In this document: piece after piece, positions 1-10,841 of the stretch
How the letters are laid out: each line of letters opens with the position of its first letter
Numbering within the stretch: the stretch's first letter is position 1
Source: Fulvia fulva
Lineage: Eukaryota > Ascomycota > Dothideomycetes > Mycosphaerellales > Mycosphaerellaceae
Reading direction: 5' to 3'
Assembly: GCF_020509005.1 (NCBI RefSeq)
Contig: NC_063015.1
Location: 5,256,501 to 5,320,500 of the forward strand
Length of the DNA stretch: 64,000 nucleotides
Notes under the pieces: model-generated
Database searches by the model: none
Seen by the model: only the letters and a program-made list of their open reading frames with translations
What the model was told of the DNA's origin: nothing
Position numbers and translations under genes: made by a program

Positions 1-597
1 TGGCGGGAAGGAGGATGGCGAGGACGATCAGCATGATGATCCATTTCTGGCAGATGTTAGTTGGACATCAGGACACAATCGAATGTGACTCACGTAATGC
101 TCCTCCCACCACGTTCCGACATGCTTGGTCGCACCGCCAGAGGTATTGCCGGCACTGCTGCCCGCTGATCGTGTCGCAGCGGCGGGCGATGAAGCCGAGG
201 CCGTGGCCGCAGGGGCTCCTGCAGCATCCGTTGTTGCAGCACCGCCAGCATTCCCATCACCAGCATGTTCCGACGCGCCGAAATCCGAGCCGCAGTTGCT
301 GTTGTACCACGTCGAGACTTGAGCATTTTCGGTGGGATTGGTGCAGACGGCGTCGCATATGCCCACGGCGGATGATGTAAGAGTGGTCAAGTAGGCAGAT
401 TGGCAGAAACAGGCCCAGTTGGACTGCGTGGCGGTGTTGGTGGCAGTACAGGCCTGGGCTGCTTGGACGAGCAGAGGACACGATTGCGCGCATGCTGGCA
501 GTTGGCTGTTTCCGTTGCTGATGACGCCTTGTTGTGCTGCGACGAGGCTCCCGCGGCGGGAGAGGAGGGTGAAGGCTGCGATGCGCGTGGAGACCAT
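1..597 (-). CDS. CFEM-domain membrane protein (3' end outside window)
   Basis: The product starts at 597 with a hydrophobic N-terminus that ends near VAAQQG, a likely signal peptide. Residues 33-105 hold eight cysteines in CFEM order, including the CAQSC and CFC clusters. CFEM proteins of fungi are extracellular and bind haem or act in surface sensing and adhesion. A Ser/Thr/Ala/Gly-rich linker follows. An intron at 93-47 has a GTGAGT donor and a CTAAC branch site, and exon 2 (46-1) opens into a hydrophobic helix (WIIMLIVLAILLP) that runs off the window. I infer a type I membrane protein with one TM or more. The CFEM call is firm, but whether the missing part is a short tail or a GPCR-like 7-TM domain cannot be seen. 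Confidence 0.85.
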
Positions 598-1537
598 CTT
601 GGCTAGCGGACGATCACATCAAACACCATCTGCGGAGGTGGTGCGGGAGTGCTCTTGGTTCGTCGGAGTCGTCGGATGGTGCTCGGGTGAGCACAAGGTC
701 GGGATGTCGGTGGTGAGGGTGATGTTTCGTATGTTGCTGATGGTGTATTGGTGAGATTGCCCGTTTCGTGCTCGTGGAATGTGCTTGCGACTGCTCGATC
801 GGCGGGGATGTGATTGCGTGAAATGTTTCGCAGGTGAGTGTCGCAGAGGATCAGTCGCGTTTGGTGTGCACGAGCGCCTTTGGTGAGAAGACGGACATGT
901 ACACAGCGGTGCACTGAAGACGAGAAGGCAGCGGAGAGGAGAACGAGCTGGCCAGGCGAAGACGGTGGTGGTGCTTCCAGGCATTGGAACTTGGAACTCG
1001 ACCCTGGCGTGCCTGCGATATTTGGCCAAGGCTCAGCGAACAGTGTGCCGGTGATCACGGACGAGTCAACAAGTCAGGACGGATCCCGGCCACCACGTCT
1101 TCACAACAAACAACCATGACATCCCCCATTCCGACCGACTGCTATCATACTACGACACGGTCCACCGTGGGAAACACACCTGCTTCAGCGTCTGTACCAA
1201 ATTACCTCCGGAGCGAGAGTCCACACCTCATTACACGAACGATGAGATACCCTGCTGTCTCAGTCTCACCGGTGACCGCGCCATCAATGCATGCCGCTGT
1301 TGTGCGATACTCCAGCATGGCTGATGCCGTCCACAGCATCGTACACATGAGTCGAAGTCAGCAAGACGCGAGGCACATTTCCAGATAGGTCTCGCTGCGG
1401 TCAACGACGTGGCCGGGCTCGCTCATATCGACCAGCTCCTGGCACATGCAAGGTAAGTTACTGTTGCAAATCTGGCCTGATCTCCTTCCTCATCACGTTC
1501 CCGCTTCTCCGTTTGCTTCCTAACCCATCCACCTACA
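598..1537. other. Intergenic, no supported gene
   Basis: Open frames here (for example 1058-603 on the minus strand) have no recognisable domain, signal peptide or intron structure. The stretch probably holds the promoter of the CFEM gene and upstream sequence of the next ORF. Confidence 0.5.
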
Positions 1538-2077
1538 ATGGACACGATGATGCGCTGCGGACCGGCCATCCAGAGCCAACCTACCACCTTTCCCAACACA
1601 TCGAAAGCCTTCGTCGCCAGCCACACTCGGCCGAGCGATCACCCCTGGCCTTCGCACGAGTTTTGCCAAGCATATCGCGGCGACCCCGAACGAAAAGAGC
1701 GGAAGCAGGCCAAAGAGAGAAAGAGGCAGGAAGAGAGAGCGGCACAACAGCAGAAACAACAAAGAGAACAACCTCCGCCGAGCATTTCTCCCTTCAAGCG
1801 GGCAAACACGTCTGATGCCGGAATGCTCGAGTGCTGCCCTGATCAGAAGCATCTGCGCGGACACGTTAAGCGAGCACACAAACGCATCGACCTTTTGCAG
1901 TTCGAGAAAAGGGCCGCCGAGTGTAGCGGGTGGCAGGATCTAGACTTCTGGAGGAACTACCGCAATCATCCCACTCGGACAGAGCCCTGCCGTGCGGCGA
2001 TTGCAGATCAGCGAGAAGCGCGGGACCGGCAGCAAGAGGAGCCGTACCGGAGGAACCGAAGATTGCAGGTTCCTTGA
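1538..2077 (+). CDS. Hypothetical charged protein
   Basis: This single-exon frame of 179 codons has a highly basic and glutamine-rich middle (about residues 48-80, repeated K/R/E/Q, likely a long helix or coiled coil). The C-terminal half is rich in charged and aromatic residues and has a Cys-Cys pair near residue 108. I recognise no family. The start at 1538 is simply the first ATG of the frame. It could be a real small protein or a chance frame in GC-rich DNA. No signal peptide or membrane segment is visible. Confidence 0.35.
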   Translation: MDTMMRCGPAIQSQPTTFPNTSKAFVASHTRPSDHPWPSHEFCQAYRGDPERKERKQAKERKRQEERAAQQQKQQREQPPPSISPFKRANTSDAGMLECCPDQKHLRGHVKRAHKRIDLLQFEKRAAECSGWQDLDFWRNYRNHPTRTEPCRAAIADQREARDRQQEEPYRRNRRLQVP

Positions 2078-2259
2078 TGGCACGCGCAGCATGTGACAGA
2101 GGTTATGGACCACCCTCCCTGTCTGGTGACTGGGCCTCTCTTGTCACCTTATCACTGGAACCATTGCACTCACTTCGATGACGCTTCACTCATGCCTTCT
2201 CCGAAGACTTCAAACCAGACGCTTTTGAAGGTCTCCTCACCACGCTCCTCCGAGAGCCA

Positions 2260-3069
2260 TCAATCGTAGACCAAGCCTACTTTGCCGACATAATCTTCCG
2301 ATCTCGCCTTCCTTTCCTCCGCTATGCTCTCCCGCCGACCCTGCTGCTCCATGTCGACGCGAACACATCGTTTCAACCCTTGCAGCGGACGCAAGAGATA
2401 CTCAAGAACCGTATTCTCCCCAAACAACTGTGGCTCGAAGCGTTTATGGAGACCATCAAAGCTTGGAATGAAATCGTCCAACTCGAACAGGTCGAAATCT
2501 TCATTCAGACTCTTGCGCAACCACGCCGTGTTCCACCAAGCACGGTCGTGCCGGATCTGGAGCAGCTCGATCGATTCACAGCCAGCATTGAGCAACTCCA
2601 CCACCGCCTCCATGTACTTGTACATCTGCTCGAGTTGACATTCGCCAATGTACTGGATTTCGGGCATGTAATCGTTGCAGTCGCATTGGAAGAGCTCCCA
2701 GGTCTCCCCGTAATTGACGTAAATCTCCACTGTTTTGAGAGTTTCGGATCGCCAGGATGTTTTCAGCTCGAGCAATTCCTCTTGCAGGTGTGGGCAATCT
2801 TCGAACCCTGCATTTAGGCAGAATCGTGTTTTCTTGGTGAGTCTGTGACGGGCAGCGGTCCACTCTTGGAGCTCTTGACGTAGTTGGGGCGCCGCTTTGG
2901 AGACGTTTGCGCGCATGTCCAAGACATCGAAGTAACCGGGTCCGTCGTCTCCTAGTGCTATCATGCCTTCCTCTGGGACATGGAGGAGATGCTCGTAGAT
3001 GACCTGGCGGAGCTCGAGAGGTAGGCTGAAGAAAGTTTGTCGTCTCTTTTGCCTCCTTGGGAAGGTCAT
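2260..3069 (-). CDS. F-box-like protein (DUF7730-type family)
   Basis: The N-terminus holds the motif FFSLPLELRQVIYEHLL, typical of the F-box-like region at the start of a large Pezizomycotina family (often labelled DUF7730). In F-box proteins this region binds Skp1 for ubiquitin ligases, but most of these fungal members are uncharacterised. The remainder (LKTVEIYVNYGETWELF and the following helices) is the variable substrate-side region. I chose the ATG at 3069 over the one at 3213. A TATA-like box on the same strand at 3228-3216 lies only 3 nt from the 3213 ATG, and the extra segment would be a poly-Ser tract coded by a microsatellite. A truncated paralog lies head to head at 3340-4107. Confidence 0.75.
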   Translation of the reverse strand: MTFPRRQKRRQTFFSLPLELRQVIYEHLLHVPEEGMIALGDDGPGYFDVLDMRANVSKAAPQLRQELQEWTAARHRLTKKTRFCLNAGFEDCPHLQEELLELKTSWRSETLKTVEIYVNYGETWELFQCDCNDYMPEIQYIGECQLEQMYKYMEAVVELLNAGCESIELLQIRHDRAWWNTAWLRKSLNEDFDLFELDDFIPSFDGLHKRFEPQLFGENTVLEYLLRPLQGLKRCVRVDMEQQGRRESIAEERKARSEDYVGKVGLVYD

Positions 3070-3093
3070 GCACAATTGGGGACGCCATGATGG

Positions 3094-3122
3094 TGATGAT
3101 GATGATGATGATGATGATGATG
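3094..3122 (+). repeat. GAT trinucleotide microsatellite
   Basis: About nine to ten GAT units lie in the 5' leader of the F-box-like gene. If the upstream ATG at 3213 were used, the repeat would encode a run of serines. Confidence 0.9.
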
Positions 3123-3215
3123 TGACGGTAAGTGCTGAGTCGAAAGGTGGCAGAAAGAACCAATTTGTAGTCGGCTCACGGGCAATGTGACTCAAATCAG
3201 GATGTCCACACACTG

Positions 3216-3228
3216 CTTATATATGCGT
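3216..3228 (-). promoter_or_regulatory. TATA-like box of the F-box-like gene
   Basis: The minus strand reads CGCATATATAAGC here, about 150 nt upstream of the chosen ATG at 3069. Position and sequence fit a TATA element. No experiment backs it. Confidence 0.45.
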
Positions 3229-3339
3229 GGTATCCTACTGGCAGCTGGAGACGAAACATTGCACATCCTACAGCCAACTGCTCTGATCTTTGGGAACATG
3301 AGTTAGAGACACTCAATCGCACGAAATTGTTGTCGAAGA

Positions 3340-4107
3340 AGAGAACTACCATCTTCGGCCTACCCAGGAGCTGCGCCAGCAGATCTACGAGTACTTTTTC
3401 CACGACCAGGACGTGAACGAATTCCCCTTTGCACCACGGTCACACACGAATCGTCGCTATGAGAATGCCCACGCGCGTGTAACCCTCCCGCTGAGCGACG
3501 TTCAGATCTGGATCAGTGCCGAGTTCAAGGCATGGAAGAACGAGCATCTCAAGTTCTTCAAGAAGATCACTTTCGTACTCGACACGCACTTCACCCACAT
3601 CAGCACGTTGTGTAAGCGGAGCTGCTGGCGATCCAGTGGCTTTTCGATGCGACGGTCTTCAATATGCCGAGATTTACATTCCTCACTGGGACTTCGATGC
3701 AATGAACAGAGCAGTCGAGCAGGAGGATCGCATATACCGTGACTTCGGCTCTTCAGATTTCTCAGATGTGGCCATGAGCAAGTCTGACTCCTTGCACAAC
3801 CATAGGGACGCCGTCATAAAAGCCTTGAATCAAGTCTCAATCCCATCGAACTCCTTACGATCCGCTATCATTCTCGCTGGTATGGTACGGCCAACGCAAG
3901 AAGCGGAAGTATCTGGACCCCAATTGGGGGTTATTACTGGAATGGACTGAGAAGAGGTGTGAGAGAGTTGTGATGAACCAGTTGAGGCAATGGCGAGATG
4001 AGAAGAAGCGTGGAGATGCAGAGAAGGTTGAGGGCGAGGGTGCACCTGAGGATGAAGACTTCTCGAACTCGGAGCACCTTCACGATTACCTTCGTGGTCT
4101 GGAATGA
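3340..4107 (+). pseudogene. Decayed F-box-like paralog
   Basis: Pieces of one protein appear in successive frames. IFGLP (from about 3350) is followed, one frame over, by QELRQQIYEYFF, which together make the F-box-like motif seen in the neighbour at 2260-3069. A segment ending FVLDTHFTHISTL follows. The next piece (about 3645-3945) contains LQYAEIYIPHWDFD, matching LKTVEIYVNYGETW of the neighbour. The last piece (about 3896-4107, a third frame) contains LDPNWGLLLEWTEK and ends at a stop. No initiator ATG is in frame at the 5' end. I read this as a duplicate of the neighbouring family with at least two or three frameshifts. One short unpredicted intron could explain one shift but not all. Confidence 0.6.
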
Positions 4108-4640
4108 TGGGATTGAGTGAATGCTACCTGGTCGGGGCATGCAAATCGTCTGTGCAACCTTCGCACATGGAACAGCTTCATCCTTCTTCTTCGCTCCTCT
4201 CCTTGGCGGCGCCTGTGGCTGTCAAGCTCTGCAAGCTTTCTCTCCGCCATTGGAGCTGAGCGAGCTTGGTCAGACCACCATCCTCAACGTCGAAGTCAAT
4301 CTGCAAGCAGCAACGTGGTTTCGACTGGACTCGCGCAATGTTTCGAACCGCCACCGTTGAATCTGCATGCTCTCATAATCCGGTGATGCTGCTGACGATG
4401 AATGTCATCCAAGTTCTGCGAATCTAGAACATGAGGGCCGATGAGTGGCGTATACGCTGAGGTATGGTGGCTGGCTGATGTCGAGGGCAGAGATGAATTC
4501 GATAAAAAAATATACCTAGGGCGCTGCCTTTTTAGGCATACTGCCTCAGTTGCCAGCTTCTCGCAGAACCTGAAGCTGACAAGCCTGTCCGTACACCCAG
4601 TGCGTTCAGGCACCAGTTTCACACCGAACACCCTTCAATC
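4108..4640. other. Intergenic, no supported gene
   Basis: I see no domain-bearing frame. The 3' part presumably serves as promoter for the ORF starting at 4641. Confidence 0.5.
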
Positions 4641-5475
4641 ATGCATTATCATACCATCGCTCTCGCCATCAGCGCTCTCTTCTTCACCAGCACATTCGCC
4701 GCCGAAGATGCCCCATCAACCTGCCTGAAACACCCCCCCCCGAGGGCTGGTGACAAAGTACGTTGTCGGCTGAGATCATGACTTTACTTCTGAAAATGAT
4801 GTCCAACGGGCGCATAACCAAGGGCTCGACGCGCTACAAGCACGACCGTATCGGTGCGGCCGTACTGCTAAGCTACACGCCCGCGCGTTCAAGCAAAGGC
4901 CTTTGCTTCAATAATAAGTCGAAGCGCTTGGCGGCAATCAACTTCGTCACCTGCCCTTGCTCCAACAAGAAATTGTCGACCTTATCCACGACTTCGTCCG
5001 AACCGACAACCAAACCGGACTGGACTACGTCGCCATCCGCACGACTTTCACTCATTGCATGTTCAAATCCGTCAACTACACTGCACCGCAATGCGAGAAT
5101 AAGGAACTTCCAGCTGCACCGAACAACACCGCTCAGGTCATCCAGTACTTGCAGCAGTCGCAGCTCGGTCTATCAGTCGTGTCCCGAGACCTCTGGGAAA
5201 ATAGTAAAGATCTGAAGACGGACCTTTGCAATTCGTTCAGGCCATATCGTGTTGTTGCCTATTATTCGAAGAAGGGTTACTTCGAGAACATGACAGACAT
5301 CTACCCGGACGCCAAGCAGAACTGTCCCAATGTCAAAGGCAGCAGCACCACGAACCTCGACATCAACACCCTTCCACAAGTCGTTTTAAGCGGCAGTGAC
5401 GAACCCAAAACACCTCGCGAAGACCTACCACCTCCTCCCTTCTCACCACAATCGCTCTCAGCACTTGTCCAGTAA
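4641..5475 (+). pseudogene. Putative secreted protein, frame broken
   Basis: The frame from ATG 4641 encodes a clear signal peptide (MHYHTIALAISALFFTSTFA) and then a Cys-bearing stretch with a run of nine or ten C. A GTACGT donor at 4758 and an acceptor ending at 4822 would give a 65-nt intron in phase. The next exon reads open to about 4950 and contains three Cys. The stretch most like a real protein (from about 4918 to 5475, containing LLQQEIVDLIHDFV and four further Cys) is in another frame, so at least one frameshift lies near 4915-4955. The poly-C run is a possible site of a second. No known family is recognised. It may be a decayed secreted protein or a sound gene with sequencing indels. 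Confidence 0.4.
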
Positions 5476-6607
5476 AACAGGCGTTAGCTTGTTTAGTCCA
5501 GCCCGCGCATCAAAGTCTCGCTCTCCAGGGGCCCAGCAATACGCAGCTTCCTGCACGATGTATCTACACGGCGAAGATCCTTCTGGTAACGTGTCGAATC
5601 AGTGACGGATCCAGGTAGGTTCTCGGGTCAAAAGTGGCCAGTCATGCAATCGGACGTGCATCATACGATCCATGACCTGGTTGCACGCTTCGCGGCTAAG
5701 ATGTCCACTTCCTGGTCCACAATTTCTTCGCACCTCGCTCTTTTCGTAGCACCATCTGCCGCTTGCGCCTCCTCGCTTGCAGCTCTTCTGGCGGTGCATG
5801 CGACCATGGCCGCTATGGCAGCCGGCCCGAAGTGAGATGCTTCTGGCTCGCTCGTATGGGCTTGCAAATGTTGCGATAAGTTCGCTATTCAGGAGCGTGC
5901 GTTGTGGAAGTTCCCCTCGATGACCGCCTCGAAGATGGATGAAGTGTACCAACCAGTCAGCAGATATCAGGAACACGAACCTTGGCAACAATTGACTTGG
6001 AGCAAGCTCCAGCCAACTGTTCTCCAACGTCGCTCATTCGTCGTTGGAGTCTCTGTAGTGCGTGTGGGGCCATTGTGTATGTGGTGTTGGTGTTGCCCAG
6101 TATCTAGTCTTGTGTCCTGGAGCGACTTGGTCCAGTTCAGACGTAGAAGCACAAGCGCACGACATGCGCGGCCGAGGGCACGCGTTGGTTTAACGGTGTC
6201 TGTACTCGGCGACCTGGACGATGGTCGTGACGACATGAGGTGAAAGGAATCATTGATGCCATCGCGATCTGTTTCTTATATAGCTCGCGGCCCGTCGACA
6301 TGGATCGCCGCCCATCTTGATCTCCTGCAGGTGATGCTTTACCTCTGCTGACATGTTTCAGTCATCTCTCGCTCTTGCCATATCATGAACACCGAGAAGT
6401 CGGTCAAGAGGTATACATGTATGTGTTGGTCACCGTGATGGACGAGTTGCGCCTGCCAATGCAGCCACAACGTGCTCGCTTGCCAAGCAGAAAACGTCAT
6501 GGGTGATGCAGGGGTCATCAGCCTTCCACGCCTTCCAGGTTTGTCTGTGACCAACACCATTTTTCTTTGCGTATGCCTTCTTGGAAGATTGAAAAATCTC
6601 AGACAAC
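5476..6607. other. Intergenic or remnant region
   Basis: Nothing is firm. A minus-strand TATA-like CTATATAAG near 6283-6274 lies upstream of a minus ORF (6236-5967), and another minus frame (5867-5661) has amphipathic, Ala/Glu-rich composition. They could be exons of one small gene, but I cannot define a convincing splice pattern. Confidence 0.3.
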
Positions 6608-7966
6608 ATGAAGACGATAACAGCTCTCACTGGTGCGTTGCTCGTTTCGGCAGCGTCCGCAGCACCTTCGCAGGCCGAGGAACAAACAGTCCTGCAACCA
6701 TCGCCAGTACGACCAGCAAACGGAATCGAAACAGGTGTTGGCCACTTCAGCGAATGGAGCAGAGCGACCAAGAAGGAGTTCCTGCGAGACTGGCAAAGAG
6801 GAAAGATCTCGGATTGGACTTTGGTGCTCGGCAACGAAGGTGGCGATCTTGACAGTCTGACTTCTGCTGTGACTTGGGCCTACCATCTTGAGCACTCCAC
6901 TCAAAACACTTCCCATCCCCTCAAGGCGATCGCATTACTCCAGACCCCGACTGATGCACTTGACTTGCGACCGGAGAATAAGCTGGCACTGAGGAACTCT
7001 TTGATGAGCACCGGGCACTCTGATCTGCTCACCACGGACGAACTGCCAGAACATCCAGAAACTTTGTCGCGTGACATCAAGGGTATTGTGATCGTTGATC
7101 ATCCTGCTCCGCTTCGTAAATGGGACAATGCGCCCATCCTGAGCATCTTCGACCACCACGAAGACCGCGGCGCTGGCAAGGACGCGAAGCCTCGCATCTT
7201 CCAGAAAGTTGCCAGCTGCACCACTCTGGTAGCAACACAGATGCTTGACGAATGGGCAGCGCTACCGAAGCAATATCACCTGTCACATGAGCTTTTGGAG
7301 TTGATGCTCAGCGCGATTGCCATCGATGCAGGTGGTCTCGAAGACGCCACAGACGCAGACAAGAAGATCTCACAGCGAGTCCTGGACCTTAGCAGATGGA
7401 ACAAGCGAGACCTCGATGCCCAGATGGAGAAGCTTGACGACGAGTTGAAGAAAGCAAAGAAGAATCTTGACGACCTCACAGTCCGCGACCTGCTGCGACG
7501 AGATTGGAAGGGCGACCTGGTCGACACACCCTCTCCACGCACGCCAACAGTCAGCCTCGGCTTCGCCTCAATTCCCTTCTCGCTGGATGAGCAAATCGAG
7601 AAGACAGAGTTCGAAGAGCTCTTCGACTGGTTCGCCATCGAGGCAGCCTGGACAGCCCAAGTCGGCACCGACATCAGCGTCGCGCTCAATAAATACAAAG
7701 TCAAAGACAAGCACGGCAAGAAGCACAAGATTCGCGAGATCGTGCTGGTGGTGCGGAGCGACGTTAGGATTGACGATGTGCAGGCTGATGCGCTCTTCAA
7801 GACTGTTAGCGAGGCGATTGAAGAGGAGCCTACGCTGAAGGCGAAGAAGTGGCATCGGGCTGATGAGTTGGGGAGAAGGCAGATGGTGTGGACGCATGAG
7901 AGGGAGGATGCGGGGAGGAAAGTCATTCGGCCGATCATTGAGAAGGCTGTTGAGGAGTGGAAGTAG
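6608..7966 (+). CDS. Secreted exopolyphosphatase (DHH/DHHA2 family, PPX1-like)
   Basis: A single exon codes for 452 aa. Residues 1-18 form a signal peptide ending SAASA. The DHH phosphoesterase core follows: GNEGGDLDS at 75-83 (motif I, metal-binding Asp), VIVDHP at 161-166 (motif II), DHHED at 182-186 (motif III, the DHH signature) and SAIAIDAGGLED near 236-247 (motif IV). The C-terminal third matches a DHHA2 domain. Yeast PPX1 (397 aa) removes terminal phosphate from polyphosphate and is intracellular. This protein is longer by about the leader. Motif II has DHP where PPX1-type enzymes usually carry DHN, so activity is not certain. The signal peptide points to release of phosphate outside the cell or in a vacuole. 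Confidence 0.85.
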   Translation: MKTITALTGALLVSAASAAPSQAEEQTVLQPSPVRPANGIETGVGHFSEWSRATKKEFLRDWQRGKISDWTLVLGNEGGDLDSLTSAVTWAYHLEHSTQNTSHPLKAIALLQTPTDALDLRPENKLALRNSLMSTGHSDLLTTDELPEHPETLSRDIKGIVIVDHPAPLRKWDNAPILSIFDHHEDRGAGKDAKPRIFQKVASCTTLVATQMLDEWAALPKQYHLSHELLELMLSAIAIDAGGLEDATDADKKISQRVLDLSRWNKRDLDAQMEKLDDELKKAKKNLDDLTVRDLLRRDWKGDLVDTPSPRTPTVSLGFASIPFSLDEQIEKTEFEELFDWFAIEAAWTAQVGTDISVALNKYKVKDKHGKKHKIREIVLVVRSDVRIDDVQADALFKTVSEAIEEEPTLKAKKWHRADELGRRQMVWTHEREDAGRKVIRPIIEKAVEEWK

Positions 7967-8232
7967 TGGTTGATATGGTGGGTGTACTTCTCAAAATTGC
8001 TCTCTTCATCATTTACCGTTCGTAGACGGTTCAGGTGGAGGAAGTTCCATGTGGGCGGCTGCACTTTCTAAAACACGAAACTCACGCGGACAAGGATCCG
8101 ACTTCGCGTGCACCGTGAACGCGAATCCCTGCAAGCCAAATCTCATCTCATGATGTGCAATCAACTGGACAAGTCTCAAGCGTTGCCTGCGATCAACACT
8201 CTTCACCCATTTGCATCATCGGTAACCTTGAC
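7967..8232. other. Short intergenic spacer
   Basis: This stretch holds the 3' end of the polyphosphatase gene and the promoter/leader of the BTB gene. No separate feature is visible. Confidence 0.5.
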
Positions 8233-10841
8233 ATGGCGAACGATGATGGCGGAGAGATGTCTCGAAAGCATGGTGATGGTGGCCATACAGCCACTGATGA
8301 TACAGACATGGGCAAGCACGATGGTCATGTCAGCGCAACAGAGTCTCCACAAGAGGCAGGTATACTGACAGAGGTGCCCTCTCATGTTCATGAGGATATT
8401 TTGCAGAGCTTGGAAGCTACGACACACGAGGAAGCGACTGACTCGCAGATGAAATTCAATGGAAGTGGCGATGGCAAACATGACGGCCAGGACATCATGA
8501 GCTCTGCCACCGCAGAACCGGACAACTCCGCCGCGACATCGAATTCGCCCGCTGAAGAGGTGAGTGTACCGCACAACAGGGAGCCCAGTGTTCCTGCAGT
8601 AGCAGGTCCAGAGGATGTTGAACCAGACGACCTCACGGCGCAATTCTCGAGGCTCCTCCAAGATGCCCCACACCATGATCCACTCGGCTGTGCCATCTGC
8701 GGCCACTCGGAATCCTGCCATTGCCCTGCTTTTGCACCATATGAAGCTCAAGACGATTTGGCGATTACGGCGCGCGATCAGATATGCCATTTTCAGAGCA
8801 TCACATCTCAGCATGAATACCAAGCACACAGTTTCGAGGAGATCCGCCTTGCGAATTATCGTATGGGCAAGACTTTTCATGACACAAAAGAGTACGAGGT
8901 ACTGACAAATCCTTCCATCATTGCACTGGAGGAAGCTGCCGACCTCCTATGCGCTACCATCTTGTACGTGTGCTTTGCAAGAGAACGTCACATGAGCTGA
9001 TGATTATGCAGTGACAACCATCTCGCCGTCACAAGATTTGACGTCGGGCCAGATCGAGTTCCCTTCTACGTTCATGACCAGCTGCTTGAAGATCGGCAGT
9101 GCCACGACTTCAAGCAGCGTGTAGACAAACTGGCCTGTCACATCGAAAACGTGACAGTGGACTGCTGGAGGGTTGAACTCGAACACGAGGATGTCTCGAC
9201 CTTTCATCTCTTCCTTGGCTGGCTGTACATTGGCCAAATCATTCCGCTACGCATGGACGATGCCCAATGGCAGAAGAGTCTGGAACTGGACACTACCAAC
9301 AGGATTGTGCCTGCGAAGGCTCGACGCCCAAGGGACAACTTCGTTTATGACGATGACCTGGCACGCCTGTTTGTATTCGCGGCCAGAGAGGGCGTCCAGT
9401 CACTTGCCAACGCTGCTGTCACCTGTCTCATGGTGCGGAATGCCCGCCTCGGACAGACCACGACCAAGAAAGTAATAGAACTTCTATTCGCCGCTCCTCG
9501 AGAAGAAGCCGGGTCTTTCTGCGACCTCTTGGTGGAGGACGCCGCTATGAGACTGAGCGAGAAAGTGGTCTCTGCCCGTACCATGGCCTTTCCGGTGGCC
9601 TATGTGACTGCTATCATGAAGCACTTGCTAAAAGACCGGGACGAAGGCAACATCGAAAAGCTGTCCAAGAATGAGCGACGACGACGGATATGCGCCCCTC
9701 ACGTCCACGCCACAGAGCAGGAAGCGGCAGCATGTCGCAAGTCTCTGACGGATCGACAGGCAATGGACATTGCCGCACGCAAAAAGCCGGGCCCCGATTT
9801 GCAGTGAGTTGATGTCGCACATGATAGCAATAAACAGCAGACACTGACAACCTGCAGCAAGCCATACTCATCTACCGCCACCATCGTCGTTGGACGAGAA
9901 CGTTTGAAGTTCATAGTCCACAAGGGCCTGATCTGCAAGCACTCTGGATATTTCCGAGGTGCCTTCAAGGCTGGTTTCGCAGAAGCCGGAAAGACGAGGT
10001 TGAATTGCCAGAAGAGTCTGTCGCTTACTTTGCCTTGTTCTTGCGATGGCTCTATGCTGGCTCAGTGGACCTGCCCGACCACGATGCGTTACAGGACTAT
10101 GATGACTTCGTTATCGAAGTGCGGCAACGTCTCGCTAAAACCATGAATAAGAACAGGACCAGCGTCCGTGATGACGCGGCGGCTAGAGGGTCAGCTAAGC
10201 TCGATGTAAACGGCAGGGAAAACGGCGAGGGAGGTGAATACCAGCCAGCAAGCTCTGCTGAAGATGCTGGTCTGCAAGGTACCCAAGATGCAATGGGCAA
10301 CATGACCATGACCGGCAACACGGATGACCTGGAGCCATCTAGAGCAGCTCCAGACGGGATGGAACGCCGCGATGGTGCTCAGAACTGCATCAACCACAGG
10401 ATGCTTGTGGACCTCTTCATCTTTGCAGACCGCAGAGATGTCCCACTGCTTCGCAATCAGATCATGGTCGACATCTCTCGTAGTCGCGAGTCTGGCTCAC
10501 AGCTGTTTTCTTCCGACGACAAGTTGCTGGAAACAGCGTTCTCGAACCTGCCCGCTAGCTCAGCACTCTGGAGATGGCTTGTCGATGAAGCATTTCGTTG
10601 CTGGAATGTGGGAAAAGACATCTCGGAAGATCTGGAGAACCTACCAACCGCCTTTACTGCTGGGCTTCTCCGTGCGTACGCCAAAGGTTCAATATTCTCT
10701 GGGCTGCCTTGGAGGTATGACATGTGTCGCTATCATGATCATGCTACCGATGCTGAGAAGGAGGAGTGCAAGGCATCTCTCTCGAGTTGGTATGAAGATA
10801 TGAAGGCCAAAAAGGGCATGGAGCCTGTGCGGTGGACGTAA
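8233..10841 (+). CDS. Tandem BTB/POZ-domain protein, one frameshift
   Basis: Exons are 8233-8963, 9012-9803 and 9858-10841. Both introns have canonical ends (GTACGT...TGCAG; GTGAGT, CTGAC, TGCAG) and keep phase. The ATG at 8233 has a good context (gacATGG). After an acidic, low-complexity N-terminus and a Cys/His cluster (CAICGHSESCHC), the product has two homologous halves. Each has a BTB-like core: YVHDQLLEDRQCHDF with FLGWLYIG in the first, FIVHKGLICKHSGYFRGAF with FLRWLYAG in the second. Each core is followed by a helical LFxFA segment and a C-terminal HATxxExxxC motif. BTB domains mediate dimerisation or Cullin-3 binding. At about 9990-9993 one base is missing in a GGAAAGA context. The frame switches exactly inside the second BTB (before DEVELPEE), so the gene is either truncated or carries an assembly indel. 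Confidence 0.75.

Noticed and set aside
3069..3213. Start of the F-box-like gene at 3213
   Set aside because: It would lie next to the TATA-like box and add a poly-Ser tract coded by a microsatellite.
7276..8064. 262-codon minus-strand ORF
   Set aside because: It is the antisense shadow of the exopolyphosphatase and is Ser/Arg-rich with no domain.
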